Origin: Termitomyces sp. T153
Lineage: Eukaryota; Basidiomycota; Agaricomycetes; Agaricales; Lyophyllaceae
Reading direction: 5' to 3'
Assembly (NCBI GenBank): GCA_018296165.2
Contig: JACKQL020000004.1
Span: forward strand, 1,426,001-1,490,000
DNA length: 64,000 nucleotides
Shown: one piece after another, positions 45,520 through 57,935 of the stretch
Layout: each line of letters opens with the position of its first letter
How positions within the stretch are numbered: position 1 is the stretch's first letter
Position numbers and translations under genes: made by a program
Notes under the pieces: model-generated
What the model was told of the DNA's origin: nothing
Database searches by the model: none
The model's input: the letters and a program-made list of their open reading frames with translations, nothing else

Positions 45520-48278
45520 ATGTGGAGTAAAAAAAGCCAGATTGCCTGGTCCACTAGTGAGATGGGGTAGATTCCCTGGATGGCTTACAGCATGTCTGGG
45601 TGCCTCCAGTGGAACTCCCTGATCAGCCCTAGTGCATGCACATTCTCCTGCAATTTCCAGGAGATGTCTTCAATTCCATAACCCTTCCACTTCACCTTGT
45701 ATTGTAACCATTGTCAGAACAGATGACTATCCAAAATCTCTCCCACCTCATACTCCTTGTTGTCATTGACCACCACTGGAGGTGGCAGGAGTGCTGGGTG
45801 TTGCCTTGGAATAGGGTCCATTGGGGCCAGTGTTAGCTTGACCACATTGAACACCAGATGGAGCTGGCACATCCCCCCAGGGAGCCAGAGTCAATAGGCT
45901 AGGGGCCTGACTTGCCATTCTACTGTGAAGGGTCCTAATTGGCAGTGCAAGAGCTTTTTTGATGGTTGGGTGGTTGTAATATTGGAGGTGTCTAGGTAGA
46001 CTCAATCTCTGGGCTGGTACTTAGGTGCCAGGGTTCTTCTGTAGTCATAATATTGTGCCATGTTGTTCTTTGCCTTTGCCAGAGCCACCTGGGCTTCCTC
46101 CTGTGATCTCTTCATCCAGCCCACAAACTTGTTCACTGCTTCATTCTCTGACAGCCAGGCCTGGGGCTCAAAGCCTATGCATGAGTGATGTCTGGTGTCC
46201 AGGAAGAAGGGTGAAAACTGGGTGGCTGCATGAACATGGTTGTTATACTGGAACTTGGCATTAGGAGGGAGTTTGTCCCAGTCATCCTGGTGCTCATTGC
46301 AGAAGATGTGCAGGTATTGCTTGAGCTCCTGATTCATGCATTTGGTCTGGCCATTAGACTACAGGTGGTAGGCAGTGGAGGTGTGCAGCTTCATGCCAAG
46401 TAGTCAGTAGAGCTCTCTAGTGAAGTCTGCTACAAATTGTGGCCCAGGATTGAATACATAGGCATCAGAGAGGCCATGAAGCTTCCAGACATTTTTCCAG
46501 TATAGGTTTGCAGTGCCCATAGCAGAGCAAGTAGTGTGAGTGGGAATAAAGTGTGCTTGTTTGCTGTATAGGTCCACCACTACTATGATGGCATTGTTTC
46601 CATGGGCATTGAGGAGCTTTACAATGAAGTCCACCAAAGTGACACTCTATCATTCCAGGGGGATGGGTAGGGGATGCAGCTGTCTGGTGGGGAGATGGCA
46701 TTGGGGCTTGGTCTAGAGGCAGAGATCACATGTACTAGTGTAGGACCCAACATACTGGGACATCTGTGGCCCCAGTAGTTCCAGGATACTAGCTCCAATG
46801 TTTTATATTGGCCAGGGTGTCTAGCAATCTAAGAGTCATGGTGTTGCTCTACAATTCTCTCGTGGAGCCTTGGGACATTGGGCACATAGATGCAGTCCTG
46901 GAAGGTCAGGAGCCCATTTTAGAGGGCCCATTTATCTATACAGACAGACTTGGTGCCAGTGGTGTGTCCTGATTTCAGTGCCTGGGCTGCTTGAGTAATG
47001 AGTTCCTCCTGCTGACTATCCTGATTTCCACACTGGATGTCCTGGAGGATGTCCACCTCTGCACCCTTGACAGCTAGGCCCTCCATGGCTTAGATTACAA
47101 ACAACTTGGGCCAGAGGAGCACAATGTTGCTATTGTCATCTCCTTCAATGCCATGGTCTGCTCTCTGGGACAGGGCATCTAGCTTCCCCATACTCTAGCC
47201 TGGCTTGTGGTGCAGCAAGAAGTCAAAGTTGGCTAGGTAGAGGGACCACTGGGCTTGTTGGCAGTTAAGCTTCTTAGCAGTCTGGAAGTATTCGAGGTTC
47301 TTGTGATCTGTCCAAACCTTGAACTTATGCTGTGCACCCTCCAGGAAGTGCTGCCACTCTTCAAAGGACCAGATGATGGCCAGCATCTCCTTGTCATGGA
47401 TCTTGTAGTTGTGCTCTACTGCAATCAGGCTCTTGGAGTAAAAGGCCAGTGGATGCCACTTCTCATCCTCTGGGGACTGTTGTGATAGAACAGCTCCAGT
47501 GGTAAAGTTGGAGCTGGTGGCTTCCACCTGGAAGGGAGAGTTGTCATCTGGGAAGAGGAGGACTAGTCTGGAGGTGATGGTGTGCTTGAGAGCATCAAAT
47601 GCCATCTGCTCCAAGAGCCTCCAAATCTAGGCAGTGTCTTTTGCAGTGAGGTTAAATAGAGGATAGGCATGATGCAAGAAGTCCTGGATGAACCTCTTGT
47701 AGAAGTTAGCAAAGCCTAGGAAGGCCTGCACTTCCTTCTTGTTCTTGGGCTCTGGCCACTCCACAACACCTGCCACCTTCACTAGATCCATCTCTATGGC
47801 TCTGTACAAGATGATCAGCCTGAAATACTTGATCTGAGTCTGCTTGAACTTGCACTTCTCTGGTATGAGATAGAGCTGGTGATGGCAAAGGCATTCCAAG
47901 ATGAGGCACATGATCTGGCAGTGCTCTTCCAACATTTTGGTGTAGATAAGGATGTTGTCAAGGTATACACACACTACACCTTTGGTGATGAGGTCCTGGA
48001 AGATATTGTTCATCATTGTCTGGAAGGTGGCCAGGCTATTGGTGAGTCCAAAGAACATGACAAAGGTTCAAACAGTTCCCAGTTGGTCCAGAAAGCAGCC
48101 TTCCATTTGTCTCCCTCCTAGATGCACATATTGTTATAGCTCCACTGGATGTCCAGTTTAATGAAGTACCATGCACTCTGGAGGTTATTGATGAGCTTGG
48201 AGATGAGGGGGAGGGGGTAGCAGTTCTTCACAGACATGGAATTAAGAACCCAGTAGTCCTGGACCAGTTGGAGTGAGC
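45520..48278 (-). pseudogene. Copy C chromodomain, integrase, RNase H and RT remnant
   Basis: Minus-strand frames: 46002-46337 and 46404-46637 (integrase core, with VDFIVKLLNAHGNNAIIVVVDLYSKQ), 47195-47614 (RNase H, NYKIHDKEMLAII) and 47627-48058 (RT palm and thumb). The catalytic box reads YLDN at 47954-47965, with the second Asp changed to Asn. Stops separate the frames. Confidence 0.8.
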
Positions 48279-49373
48279 TGTTGATAGGACCCAGTTGTTG
48301 CTGAGCACCATTTTTGGCATTTCAGACTTAGTGGCAGCTGACTAGTTTAAATTGGGCACAAGTCATGACACTCAGCACATGGGGCCCAGCCCAGAGTTGG
48401 GATTGACATAGCCCTCACACAGGATCTTAGCAACCACAAGATTTATTGATCACAAGGAATATCACATGGAGCCTGGACTTTGGGTCTAGGACAGTAAGGC
48501 TGAGACCTTTTCTAGCAACAATTATTAGCAACTCTGGCAACTCTTTGGTGACAGAAAGGCTTTCTCTTACCATATACAGACATATTGCCAGATGTGTACC
48601 TTTTTTTTTACTATCATTCCCCTTGTCGAGCTTACCAACATACTTGAATGGCATCTACACTTCAGAGACTTTGCTTATAGTTTTTCACTTAGTTACAGAC
48701 TGACATCTCATATGAACCATAAACACATTGACAGATGCCGTCGCTAGTGGCAACTATTTGCTTACTTTCCCATACTATACTTTTGAATTGTATAAATACT
48801 GCCTGTACATAGACACTCAATCATCGAATAAATCCTCCTCAAATCAAACCCATCTATCTCTAAGCCTACCAGCTTGAGAGTTCACTTTGCCTCTACCTTC
48901 ACTCTATTCCTTCACTTGCTGTTGACTTCAACTTATTAACAAGTCTTACCAACTTTGACCTTGACCTAGTGCAGTACCAACTGCAGGTGCTCTTTGTGTT
49001 ATCTCAACTTAGCAATGTTAGCAACTGTGGCTAGCAACTAGTTTATGTTTGTCCCCTGATTCTGTCTCCCTATTACTGTTTCCCCCTTTCTATTCTACTC
49101 CCTCACTCCCCTACCACTGTTAAGAATTGCTTTGTCTTAGTGACACTTCCTGCCTTCACCCATTCTCCTTTTAGTCACTAGCAACTTAAGCTAGTGATAG
49201 CGACTCCACTCAACTTCACCTTATAACACAGCTCTTGCTCTTGTTCTCTGGGACAGTTACTGACTTGCCCTCTACTATTAACTTCCTACTGCCAGCTACC
49301 CCATCTAGTGACTAGTGCCAGGGTTCTCTTTTTAGGTTTCTTGCACTGCACTAGGCAGCATAGGAGCACATCA
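48279..49373 (+). repeat. H-type LTR-like insert in copy C
   Basis: A CpG-poor segment with no gene. It matches the reverse complement of 1-1376 (TATAAATACTGCCTGTA at about 48790). A typical gypsy LTR start (ATGACACTCAGCACATGGGG) lies near 48364. Ends TGTTG...CATCA fit the break in copy C, but no clean target duplication is visible. Confidence 0.55.
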
Positions 49374-49617
49374 CTGTCCTTCTTCTTGATCAAGAAGACC
49401 AGAGAAGCCATCTGGGATTTGGAGGGGCAAATGCAACTGGAGTTCAGGTTCTCTTGCAGGAAGGCATTGAGCTTGTCCTGCTCCTTGGGTGCTTGCAGGT
49501 AGACCTTACAGCTTGAGGGCTTAGAATCCAGCATTAATTCAATGGCATGGTCCCACTGTTTGTGCTCTGGGAGTAAGTCAAACAAGGCCTTAGAGAACAC
49601 ATCCTCAAATGCATGGT
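49374..49617 (-). pseudogene. Copy C RT N-terminal fragment
   Basis: Minus-strand sequence AFEDVFSKALFDLLPEHKQWDHAIEL and SFLIKKKD, matching A and B across the protease-RT linker and fingers. It is bounded by the H insert and by D2. Confidence 0.8.
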
Positions 49618-50824
49618 TGTCACGACCTGTCCCCTGGACCCCCGCACATCGTCCAGCAACCTCCTGTTCCCCAAAACCCCCAACGCTCCACCAAACTTCC
49701 GCCCATGCCCCACGCCTATTTTGGTTAGCCCCAATGCACCCTTGGCTAACTCTGACACCTCCCCGGCTAACTCCAACGTCTCCCCAGCTAACTCTGACGG
49801 CCCCCTGGCCAACTTCAATGCCTTCCCCACAGCCACTGACACTTACCCTGGATCTCCCGAACCCCAAGAACCACCCCCGCTGTTCCCAATCTTCGCCACC
49901 CATCATCAACTCAACACCCTGGTTCCTCTGACCCATTCCGGAGTATCACAACAACCTTGGGGCAACCCGCATTCCCAAATGATCCCATCAATGTATCAGC
50001 GCGGCCCGACCCTCGATTGCAACTGACACCCACCCACTCCATCGAGCTCCGCCAAGCCCCGCCGCCGCAGCCGACATACTCCGAAGTTCTCCGGTAGTCA
50101 GTATATAAGATGTCGAGTAGCTCTTTGTACTCTAGTCTTGATATTGCTTAACGTTACCTATGGTCTGATTGTTTCCTTCTTGTGTTTCGTGTTTCATGTT
50201 TTGTGTTTTGTTTTCCTTATTTCAGTCTCCCAGTCTTATCTCAGTCTCCCAGTCTTATCTCAGTCTCCTGGTCTTGTCTTGTCTCCATTTCATTATCATT
50301 CTCGTTATCATTTGTATCTCCACGTAAATCTATTTCTTGTTCCATCTCAACCCCATCTCATTTCATCTGACACTGTCTCGGTGACTTTGTCTGGCCGTTG
50401 TGCCCAAGTCTTCCTCAATCTTAATGACCTCACAAACTCCGCAATTACAATTACAAACCCCGACACTCTTTCACCAGATCCAAACCCCGCTCTTCGCTCG
50501 GTCCTGGACTCCATCAACTCCAATTGATCTTCCATCAAACCCCGGCTCCACTCCCATTGATCGCATAGCCGCCTACTCCTTCATGTCTGCGAATCTCCCA
50601 TATGGTCTTCTGCCTGAACCCCGCCAAGCCCGTCCTGTTTCCTCACAATCCAACTTCTCCAGACCTCCCCAAACCTGTCCGGATCACATCCCACCGACTA
50701 TCCACACAAGCCATCAGTGCCCAGAATGCTTTCAAGTGTTCGGTTGCCAGTGCAAGGGGATCACACCCGCCTAGTAAGGACTTGCCCAGTGCAGCTGAGC
50801 CCCCGGAGTCAGCGGAACCTGACA
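49618..50824 (+). repeat. D2 5' LTR (1207 bp)
   Basis: TGTCACGACCTG...GAACCTGACA, with three minisatellite units near 50222-50278. Confidence 0.85.
50102..50109 (+). promoter_or_regulatory. TATA box of the D2 5' LTR
   Basis: TATATAAG, 32 nt upstream of AGTCTTGATATT (50134-50145), the same spacing as in D1. Confidence 0.7.
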
Positions 50825-50825
50825 T

Positions 50826-50837
50826 AATATCAAGACT
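50826..50837 (+). other. D2 self-complementary primer-binding site
   Basis: AATATCAAGACT, one base after the LTR end, is the exact complement of AGTCTTGATATT at 50134-50145. The last base pair differs from D1 on both sides (C-G there, T-A here). Confidence 0.65.
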
Positions 50838-53800
50838 CTACCTTACCCCATCCATGATGCCCGCATTATCTCCGCACACACAATCAAATAACTCCAATGT
50901 CTATGGTCTACCCGTGCCTGGAAACCCTTATGATTCATACAGCCCTGCCCAATTTGCCAAGGCACATTGAGTCATGGATCCGACACCAAACGTCCCCTCT
51001 GCTCTGATTACATCCATACAATGGCTCCCCCCACGGACACCCTCCCCAACTCACACCCAACCTTGAACCCCTCGCACAAACCGTCCCCCACCCCACCCTT
51101 ACCCTCTCCGCCAACTCTGTTCCCTTAATGGAGTTGACCCCGACATCACCCAAAGAACAGCATTCCAAAACCTGGCAACCATCCAACCAAATGAGTGACA
51201 ATGTCTCCAGCACCATGCCAACCCTCCAACAAACAATAACGCCAAACCGCTGCAAAACCGTCACCTATTGTGCGAAGGATCGCCAGCCACGATGAGACCA
51301 CTGAGAATGCACTTCTCCGAAGCCCACCTGTGGATCCACCAACCCACTAGCAACCCCACAGACTGACGAATGTGACTAATCACCAACAACATCACCAAAC
51401 CCTACTATTGACCACCCAACCCTCACTCCAATCACCCCTGAGGAACTACACCCTCCAACAACTAGCCCCAAAACCACCAAAATCAAGCTCAAACCCAACA
51501 ACTCCAACAACAGAGCAAGAACCCCAGACCTAGGCTATGCTCCAACCCCAGAACCTACTTCCGGACCTTGGTCAATTCGGCCATCACCTCCGCCCAACAA
51601 ATAAAGGGGCCCCAACACCTCCGACCCAACCCTGACAACCCTGGAACAAGACCAAGACCCCGAGCCTCTAGATGGTCAGGAAAAGAACGGCTATGCGCCC
51701 TCCACCCCGCCGCCCAAAGCAGAGCCCCAAAGTTAAGGAGGAGAACCACGGCACCCCAACTCTTGACAAGGGACAACTCCGGACCGCACCACTACTTCAA
51801 CACCTACTCCCACACAATCCGGAACCCCCGACATTGAGGACCCTTGACGCCGACCCTCCCCACATGCCACCCCTGAACCTAAACTCCAGACTCCGCCACC
51901 TCCCACAAAGGAACCCCCAGCATAGGAGCCACCCCAAACTAACTATAGGAAAAAGGACCCTACACAAAGTAGTTCCCCTAAGTACTCTAAATTTGCTGAC
52001 ATGTTCATATAAGGGAGGGAGAAGCCCCACCATCATCCAGAGAACGTTGATCAGCCATTCAAGTGACCTGACGACCCGAAGGACACACGCTCCAATAGCC
52101 TTAAAGGACCACCCCCACCCAGCTCGACAACCCAAACAACCCCGCGCCAGCCCAAAACTGCCCAACCCACCCCTCTGACCCACTCCGAACCCCAGGACGC
52201 AGCTCCGGACCTGGGCAACACGACTCCAGGGCCTCCACTCCGACTCCGACATTTGATCAAGGGGACCTATGGCACCAACCCAACAATGATGCCCTGGTAG
52301 CCCCAACTCTGCAACATAAATCACCACCCGCTCTGAATCCCACCCCTATGCCGGAATATGTCCGTCGAACAGGGACCACATTATCGGAGCACCCAGAAGC
52401 AAGCCACATACAAAGTATCCTCTTTGGAGCACCCAGAAGCAGGCCACATGCAAAGTAATCTCTCAGAGTACCCTAAAGGTTGCTGATGCCTTCTCCAAGA
52501 AGCGAGCGGTGCCTCTCCCCACTGCCACCCCCACATTTGCAACAATCTCCAGGCCACTCTGGAAGATGAATGAAGAGTTGCCTCAATCCTGCCGCGACTC
52601 CCGGGGAGTCCCACTCCAGTGCCTCCCCGCGACCGACTTCCCCGCCGCCCCCCAACAATCGTGAACAACCATTTTCCCCCATCCAAGCTCAGCTCCAGGA
52701 GCCACTGCCACTCCTGCGCAACAACTCCGCTGCTCTGCAAAAAACCCCACTCTGGAGCTCCCCCTCCGATTTGCAACACAACCCCACTTGCAAGTTAAGA
52801 CCCAACCCCAAACCCCGCATCAGCTCCGGACCCCTGGTACTCATGCTTGGAACTGCAGACCGACAAAATGCACCTCAGACCCCTTCCTCCGCCCACACCT
52901 CCCCCAAAGCCAACACAACCAACAAACCCCCACCAAGTGACCCTTGTGTTGACTCTGGGACTGCCCGCTTCTTCCCCAATGAAGGAACCACCGACCCCCA
53001 GGAAGGAACAACCCTCAGAACGAGCCCCAAAGCATCCCCACTGAGGCAAGCCATTCCCCAACCAACCCCTGCACTGCCCCTGCCCAAAAGAAACATCCAC
53101 CAATACAACTCCAACAGACCTCCAAACTCGAGGGAGTGTCAGAAATACGTAAGACCCCTCTGTCTGTCTCGGGACTTACCTTTGGTCAGGAAAGCAATGT
53201 CATGTAGATGACCCGGAACCTCAAATTTTAGCTCCAGACCCAAAGGAACTGGTCGGGCTGATCACCCCACATCCTGCCCCCTTGGTCATTGACACTCCGG
53301 AGCACACCAAAGCACCACTCGAACATGCCCGCCCACAGATGCAATACTCCGGAACATGACCTTGATCTGGACCAACTATGCCACGAGGACGAACCTTGCC
53401 CCACTGACCCCCACCAATGAAGAGGGCCCCACCGCCTTTGCCACCAGTGTCGGCATAAGGGCCAGATCACGGGAAGACCTCCGTCCCTCCCACCAACTGC
53501 ACTGCCAAGAAAACCAGAGCCCTGAACCCCGCTGGACACCCATGAAAGATTTGAAGGTCCGCCCTCCAGTACCAACACAGCGCACGTCCCCGCCACAGAC
53601 TAAAGAAAACCCCTACACCCCTGGTCGGAAATTCTGAGAATCAAACCCAATAACACCACCCCGAAATGCCACAGAACTCCACAGGAGAACTCCCACCACC
53701 CCCGCCGAACCTCGGGAGCCCTCCCTGCGATGCCCTGCCCCATCCCGACAAACCCCGGGACTAGCCAGCACAGACGGCACTAGCGGGCGTAATCCCCACC

Positions 53801-53996
53801 TCTGGATTCACTAGGGATTCAACTCCCACTCACACCCCTGCGTGTTTCGCTTACTTTGCCCTCTCACAAACTAAAACCTCACTTCACATGCCCAGGGACC
53901 AAGAAAAGAACATGTTTGCATACAAAATTACATATATATAAAAGGTGAGGGAGGCAGCAAGTCTGAAAGCAACAAGAAACGGGGCCCGCACCCACC
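50838..53996. other. D2 internal region without assignable gene
   Basis: Pro/Thr-rich frames on the plus strand (for example 52570-53211), Gly-rich shadows on the minus strand. Contains a 40-bp tandem duplication (52386-52465). A TATATATAAAAG word lies at 53934-53944. No RT, integrase or capsid was recognised. Confidence 0.4.
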
Positions 53997-55181
53997 TCAC
54001 TCCCTCCCCGGATCCCCCAGCAACCCTATCCCCAGATCAACTTCCATCTGGGCCCACACCACCGCTAAGACCTCCGCCAACCCCGGCAATGCCTCCCCCG
54101 CATCAGCCGCCACCTCCCACCATGACCCCAGGGCCACTGCATTGCATTGCCAATGCCCCACCAACAACCTCTCCAATCATGCCATCCCCTGCTGCAACTC
54201 CGGGGGCTGAACTGCGGACCCCTGCGTCAACCTGTCCTGAATTGATGCAAATGCCACGGAGGCACTGTCCAAGAGGACCCGATGCTCCCGCACCCAGCCT
54301 AACCCCAGAAAATGAACCGTCAGTAACAAATGGAGGAATGGAAGACAACTCACAGAGGATCCCCATGTGCCCCAAAGCATGCTTGTTGGCCAACCAGTCC
54401 TCCCTCCACCTCGCTGCCTCCAGCTCCACCCACAGCGCATCCCCCTCTGGAACTTGTCCCCACCCCTCCACTTCCCCCGCGGGCTGCCCCTCCATCTGTG
54501 TCAGACGCTCCCACAAGCCCCGCACCTCTAACGCTCGCTCTGTTGCCACATGCACTGATGTGTTCCTTTCCTGCTCCATCGCCTCTTTCTCTGTCCGCAC
54601 CACGTCACAGTCCTCCCTCACCCATCGGAGCTCACCCTCCCATACTGCCAATGACATCATCAAAGCCTCCACCTGCTTGCGAAGGAAGACCTCCGTGATC
54701 AAAGGAATAGGCGTGGGGGGACTCGACGACTGTTCCAAGGGAACGCCTGGAGTAGGAGAAAAGAGGAGAGACTCCGGAGGCCCCACCGACAGCTCGCGCC
54801 CACGTGGCCTCTTGCTGGGTCCCACCCCCGAGGATGGGGAGGCTTGGTGCTTCCCACAAATCAGTGCCAAAGATGCCCCCTTTCCCCGACCACCCTGCAA
54901 AAGCCCCACCTTCCCTGCAGACCACCCCATGCTCCCCTCCTTTGGCAACACAGGACGAAACTTGGTCCGCTTTGGGACCCCTGGAAAATCCACCACCACC
55001 ACCATGGACGACTCTACAAAAACCCCGTCAGCCATCCCAAGAAGACAAGTCGACACCACTTATGACTCCGGTCCCTGACACTAGCGCAGTGCCAATGCTC
55101 AAACTCCTCCCCCCCACTGTCATACACCACCACCTTGTCCAAATCAGCGGGGGAGACTACTGGAATACTGGGGGAAGACAT
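53997..55181 (-). pseudogene. D2 copy of the antisense coiled-coil gene
   Basis: Homologue of the D1 gene at 3110-4240. The start MSSPSIPVVSPADLDKVVVY, the basic stretch, the coiled coil (frame 54103-55059 open) and the second intron (GTGAGTTG...GGGTTAG) are all conserved, as is the stop (53997-53999). The first intron donor has changed from GTAAGT to ATAAGT (55058-55063), so normal splicing is predicted to fail. Read on the plus strand the same DNA gives a 377-residue Pro/Ser/Thr-rich frame (53945-55078), most likely a shadow. Confidence 0.65.
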
Positions 55182-55393
55182 GACAAAATTTGGGAAATCC
55201 CAGGGTACGTCCAAGGCTTTTAATTGATTGAAGAGAACCCTGACAAAGCGGCGGCCATGCTTCAACTTCGTCTCCCATGCCACTATCACTCGCTGTGGAC
55301 TGATCAATATTGCTTGGCTTCAACTCCCACACCCCGCCGATCCCTGTCCTGCTCCCTGCGTCTCAAAGGGTCTCGACACTGAAGGGGGGATGA

Positions 55394-56619
55394 TGTCATG
55401 ACCCATCCCCTGGACCCCCGCACATTGTCCAGCAACCTCCCATTCCCCAAAACCCCCGATGCTCCGCTGAACTTCTGCCCATGCCCCACGCCTATTTTGG
55501 TTAGCCCCGACGCACCCTTGGCTAACTCCAACACCTCCCCGGCTAATTCCAACGTCTCCCCGGCTAACTCCAATGGCCCCCTGGCCAACTTCAACGCCTT
55601 CCCCGCAGCCACTGACACTTACCCTGGATCTCCCGAACCCCAAGAACCACCCCCGCTGTTCCCAATCTTCGCCACCCAACATCAACTCAACACCCTGGTT
55701 CCTCCGACCCATTCTGGAGTATCACAACAACCTCGGGGCAACCCGCGTTCCCAAATGATCCCATCAATGTATCAGCGCAGCCTGACCCTCAATCGCAACC
55801 GACACCTGCCCACTCCGTTGAGCTCCGCCAAGCCCCGCCACCACAGCTGACGTACTCTGAAGTTCTCCAGTAGTCAGTATATAAGATGTCAAGTAGCTCT
55901 TTGTACTCTAGTCTTGATATTGCTTAACGTTACCTATGGTCTGATTGTTTCCTTCTTGTGTTTCATGTTTCGTGTTTCGTGTTTCATTTTCCTTATCTCA
56001 GTCTCCCAGTCTTATCTCAGTCTCCCGGTCTTATTTCAGTCTCCCGGTCTTATCTCAGTCTCCCAGTCTTGTCTTGTCTCCATTTCGTTATCATTCTCGT
56101 TATTGTTTGTATCTCCACATAAATCTATTTCTTGTTCCATCTTGACCCCATCTCATTTCATCTGACACTGTCTTGGTGACTTTGTCTGGCCATTGTGCCC
56201 AAGTCTTCCTCAATCTTAATGACCTCACAAACTCCGCAATTACAATTACGAACCCCGACACTCTTTCACCAGATCCAAACCCCGCTCTTCGCTCGGTCCT
56301 GGACTCCATCAACTCCAATTGATCTTCCATCAAACCCCGGCTCCACTCCCATTGATCGCATAGCCGCCTACTCCTTCATGTCTGCGAATCTCCCATATGG
56401 TCTTCTGCCTGAACCCCGCCAAGCCCGTCCTGTTTCCTCACAATCCAACTTCTCCAGACCTCCCCAGACCTGTCCGGATCACATCCCACCAACTATCCAC
56501 ACAAGTCATCAGTGCCCAGAACACTTTCGAGTGTTCAGTTGCCAGTGCAAGGGGATCATGCCCGCCTAGTAAGGACTCGCCCAGTGCAGCTGAGCCCCCG
56601 GGGTCAGCGGAACCTGACA
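55394..56619 (+). repeat. D2 3' LTR (1226 bp)
   Basis: TGTCATGACCC...GGAACCTGACA, with four minisatellite units (about 55997-56073), one more than its partner LTR. Confidence 0.85.
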
Positions 56620-57796
56620 ATGGAGGTACAGAGGTAATGACATTCTAGAATGCCCAGGGCATGGAGTTAGTAGCAAATGCCTGGGCTAGCCACTGGGATG
56701 TGGTCTGGCTAGCCCAGATCTCCATGCTAGAGGGTGGTGAGCATAGGGTAGTGGCATAGATCCAGTCTCCAACTTCCACTGCCTCATCCAGGAGCTCTGA
56801 GTTGCATATGCCTCCAAACTCTCCTCCTAGTGGCCTCTCTATGGGGAAATACCAGGGGTGGGGGTCCAGAAGATCTAGGTCCCTGAAGGGGATGATGGCT
56901 GGTGTGGCATGCCTGGATGGCCATGCATTCTTGAAGTTCAGCCTGGCACTCTTCTCTGACCTCAGTGGTGCAGATGAAGCACCTCTGGGGGCACCAGCTC
57001 ATAGTTACCTTGCCCTGGGCCCAGTCTACTTCAGGGTTGTGCTCCCAGAGCTATGTGAAACCAAGGATCATGTTCTGCTTGCCTAAACTAGTAATAGTGA
57101 AGACTGCATGCTCAGCATGATTTCTGTAGCAGAGAACAAGGTCTACCACAGAGCTGATGTTGCCTGCTTCATTGAATGTTTTGTCAATGTTGAACACTGG
57201 AATGGGTTGGAGAAGTGGCTGTGTGGTCAGGCTGTAGTGCTTCACAAATTTCAAGTTCAGGAACAGTCCCATTGCTCTGCTATCCAAGAGGGCAGTGACT
57301 CCACAAGTTTGCTGGGTGTTCATGGTCTCAATTTCTGTGTCAAGGTGCAAGGAGTTTGTGGATGGGCTCAAGGCCACTATGTACTGCTGGGGCAGTTGGC
57401 ACTCCCAGGTGGGGCAGTGCCAGTGGAGCCTAGCTGGCATCGGGGGGCTTAGCTTAGACTCTGGAGTTGGTGTTTGTATGTCTGGAGAGGAAAACTGAGG
57501 TTCTTCTGTCTTAGAATGATTGACATTGGGAAGGGCAATCCCATTCTCTATTGACAGACATGAGAACATGTTAGTACCTAGTGATGGAGTCATACACCTC
57601 ATCTGTTGCTTGACTAAAAATCCTCCTCCAGGCCCGGAGTAGGTATCCAAGCACTGATCTCCTCCAGGGCCAACTCTGGTGCTGGCTCATCTGGTGATGG
57701 AGCTCTAGTGGCATCCTTTGTGACCAACAGTTGCAGGAGAAGCTCCTCCTGCTCTGCTGTAGAGAGGTAGTGCACCTCCAAACCCAACAGGCAGTA
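56620..57796 (-). pseudogene. Copy C protease and gag C-terminal remnant
   Basis: The minus-strand frame 57051-57650 contains TALLDSRAMGLFLN, where the active DSG has become DSR. The gag tail with QEELLLQLLVTKDATRAPS follows to about 57796, where homology stops just before the zinc knuckle. Confidence 0.75.
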
Positions 57797-57804
57797 TCAT
57801 GTGA

Positions 57805-57935
57805 TGTAATGAAGCATCCATTACACTGCCATATTGTATGTTATATATTTAATTATGTAAATATGAGTATAACATCACATTTTAACTTATGGAGTGTGAA
57901 CCATAAGCTGCACAATCCATAACAGAAACATTACA
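57805..57935 (-). repeat. Short repeat TGTAATG...CATTACA (131 bp)
   Basis: Relative of 31873-32040: the minus strand shares TGTAATGTTTC, CAGCTTATG and TTCACACTC at matching positions. It has imperfect inverted tips and no target duplication, and adjoins the broken end of copy C. Confidence 0.5.

Larger units (their letters stand above)
49618..56619 (+). mobile_element. LTR element D2: complete but decayed copy of D1
   Basis: 7.0 kb, LTRs 49618-50824 and 55394-56619, inserted in copy C with ATGGT/ATGGA flanks (one mismatch). Same structure as D1 in opposite orientation: LTR promoter and primer pair at the left, polypurine tract GGGGGGATGA before the right LTR, and an antisense coiled-coil gene near the 3' end. 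The internal region is about 0.8 kb longer than in D1. Many D1 CpGs appear here as TpG or CpA. Confidence 0.88.
45151..57796 (-). mobile_element. Ty3/gypsy chromovirus copy C, interrupted by H insert and D2
   Basis: Minus strand: 3' LTR 45151-45488, chromodomain/integrase/RNase H/RT to 48278, RT N-terminus at 49374-49617, protease and gag end at 56620-57796. The two gaps are an H-like insert (about 48279-49373) and the full element D2. The 5' LTR and most of gag are missing. Same family as A and B. Confidence 0.85.

Noticed and set aside
48274..49378. A target duplication around the H insert in copy C
   Set aside because: Flanks TGAGC and CTGTC do not match, and the exact element ends could not be fixed, so only an approximate border is given.
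53945..55078. 377-codon Pro/Ser/Thr-rich plus-strand frame in D2 (and its D1 counterpart 3213-4148) as the true protein
   Set aside because: It is the exact shadow of the coiled-coil gene. The opposite frame has heptads, a charged helix and splice signals, whereas this one is low-complexity and starts differently in D1.
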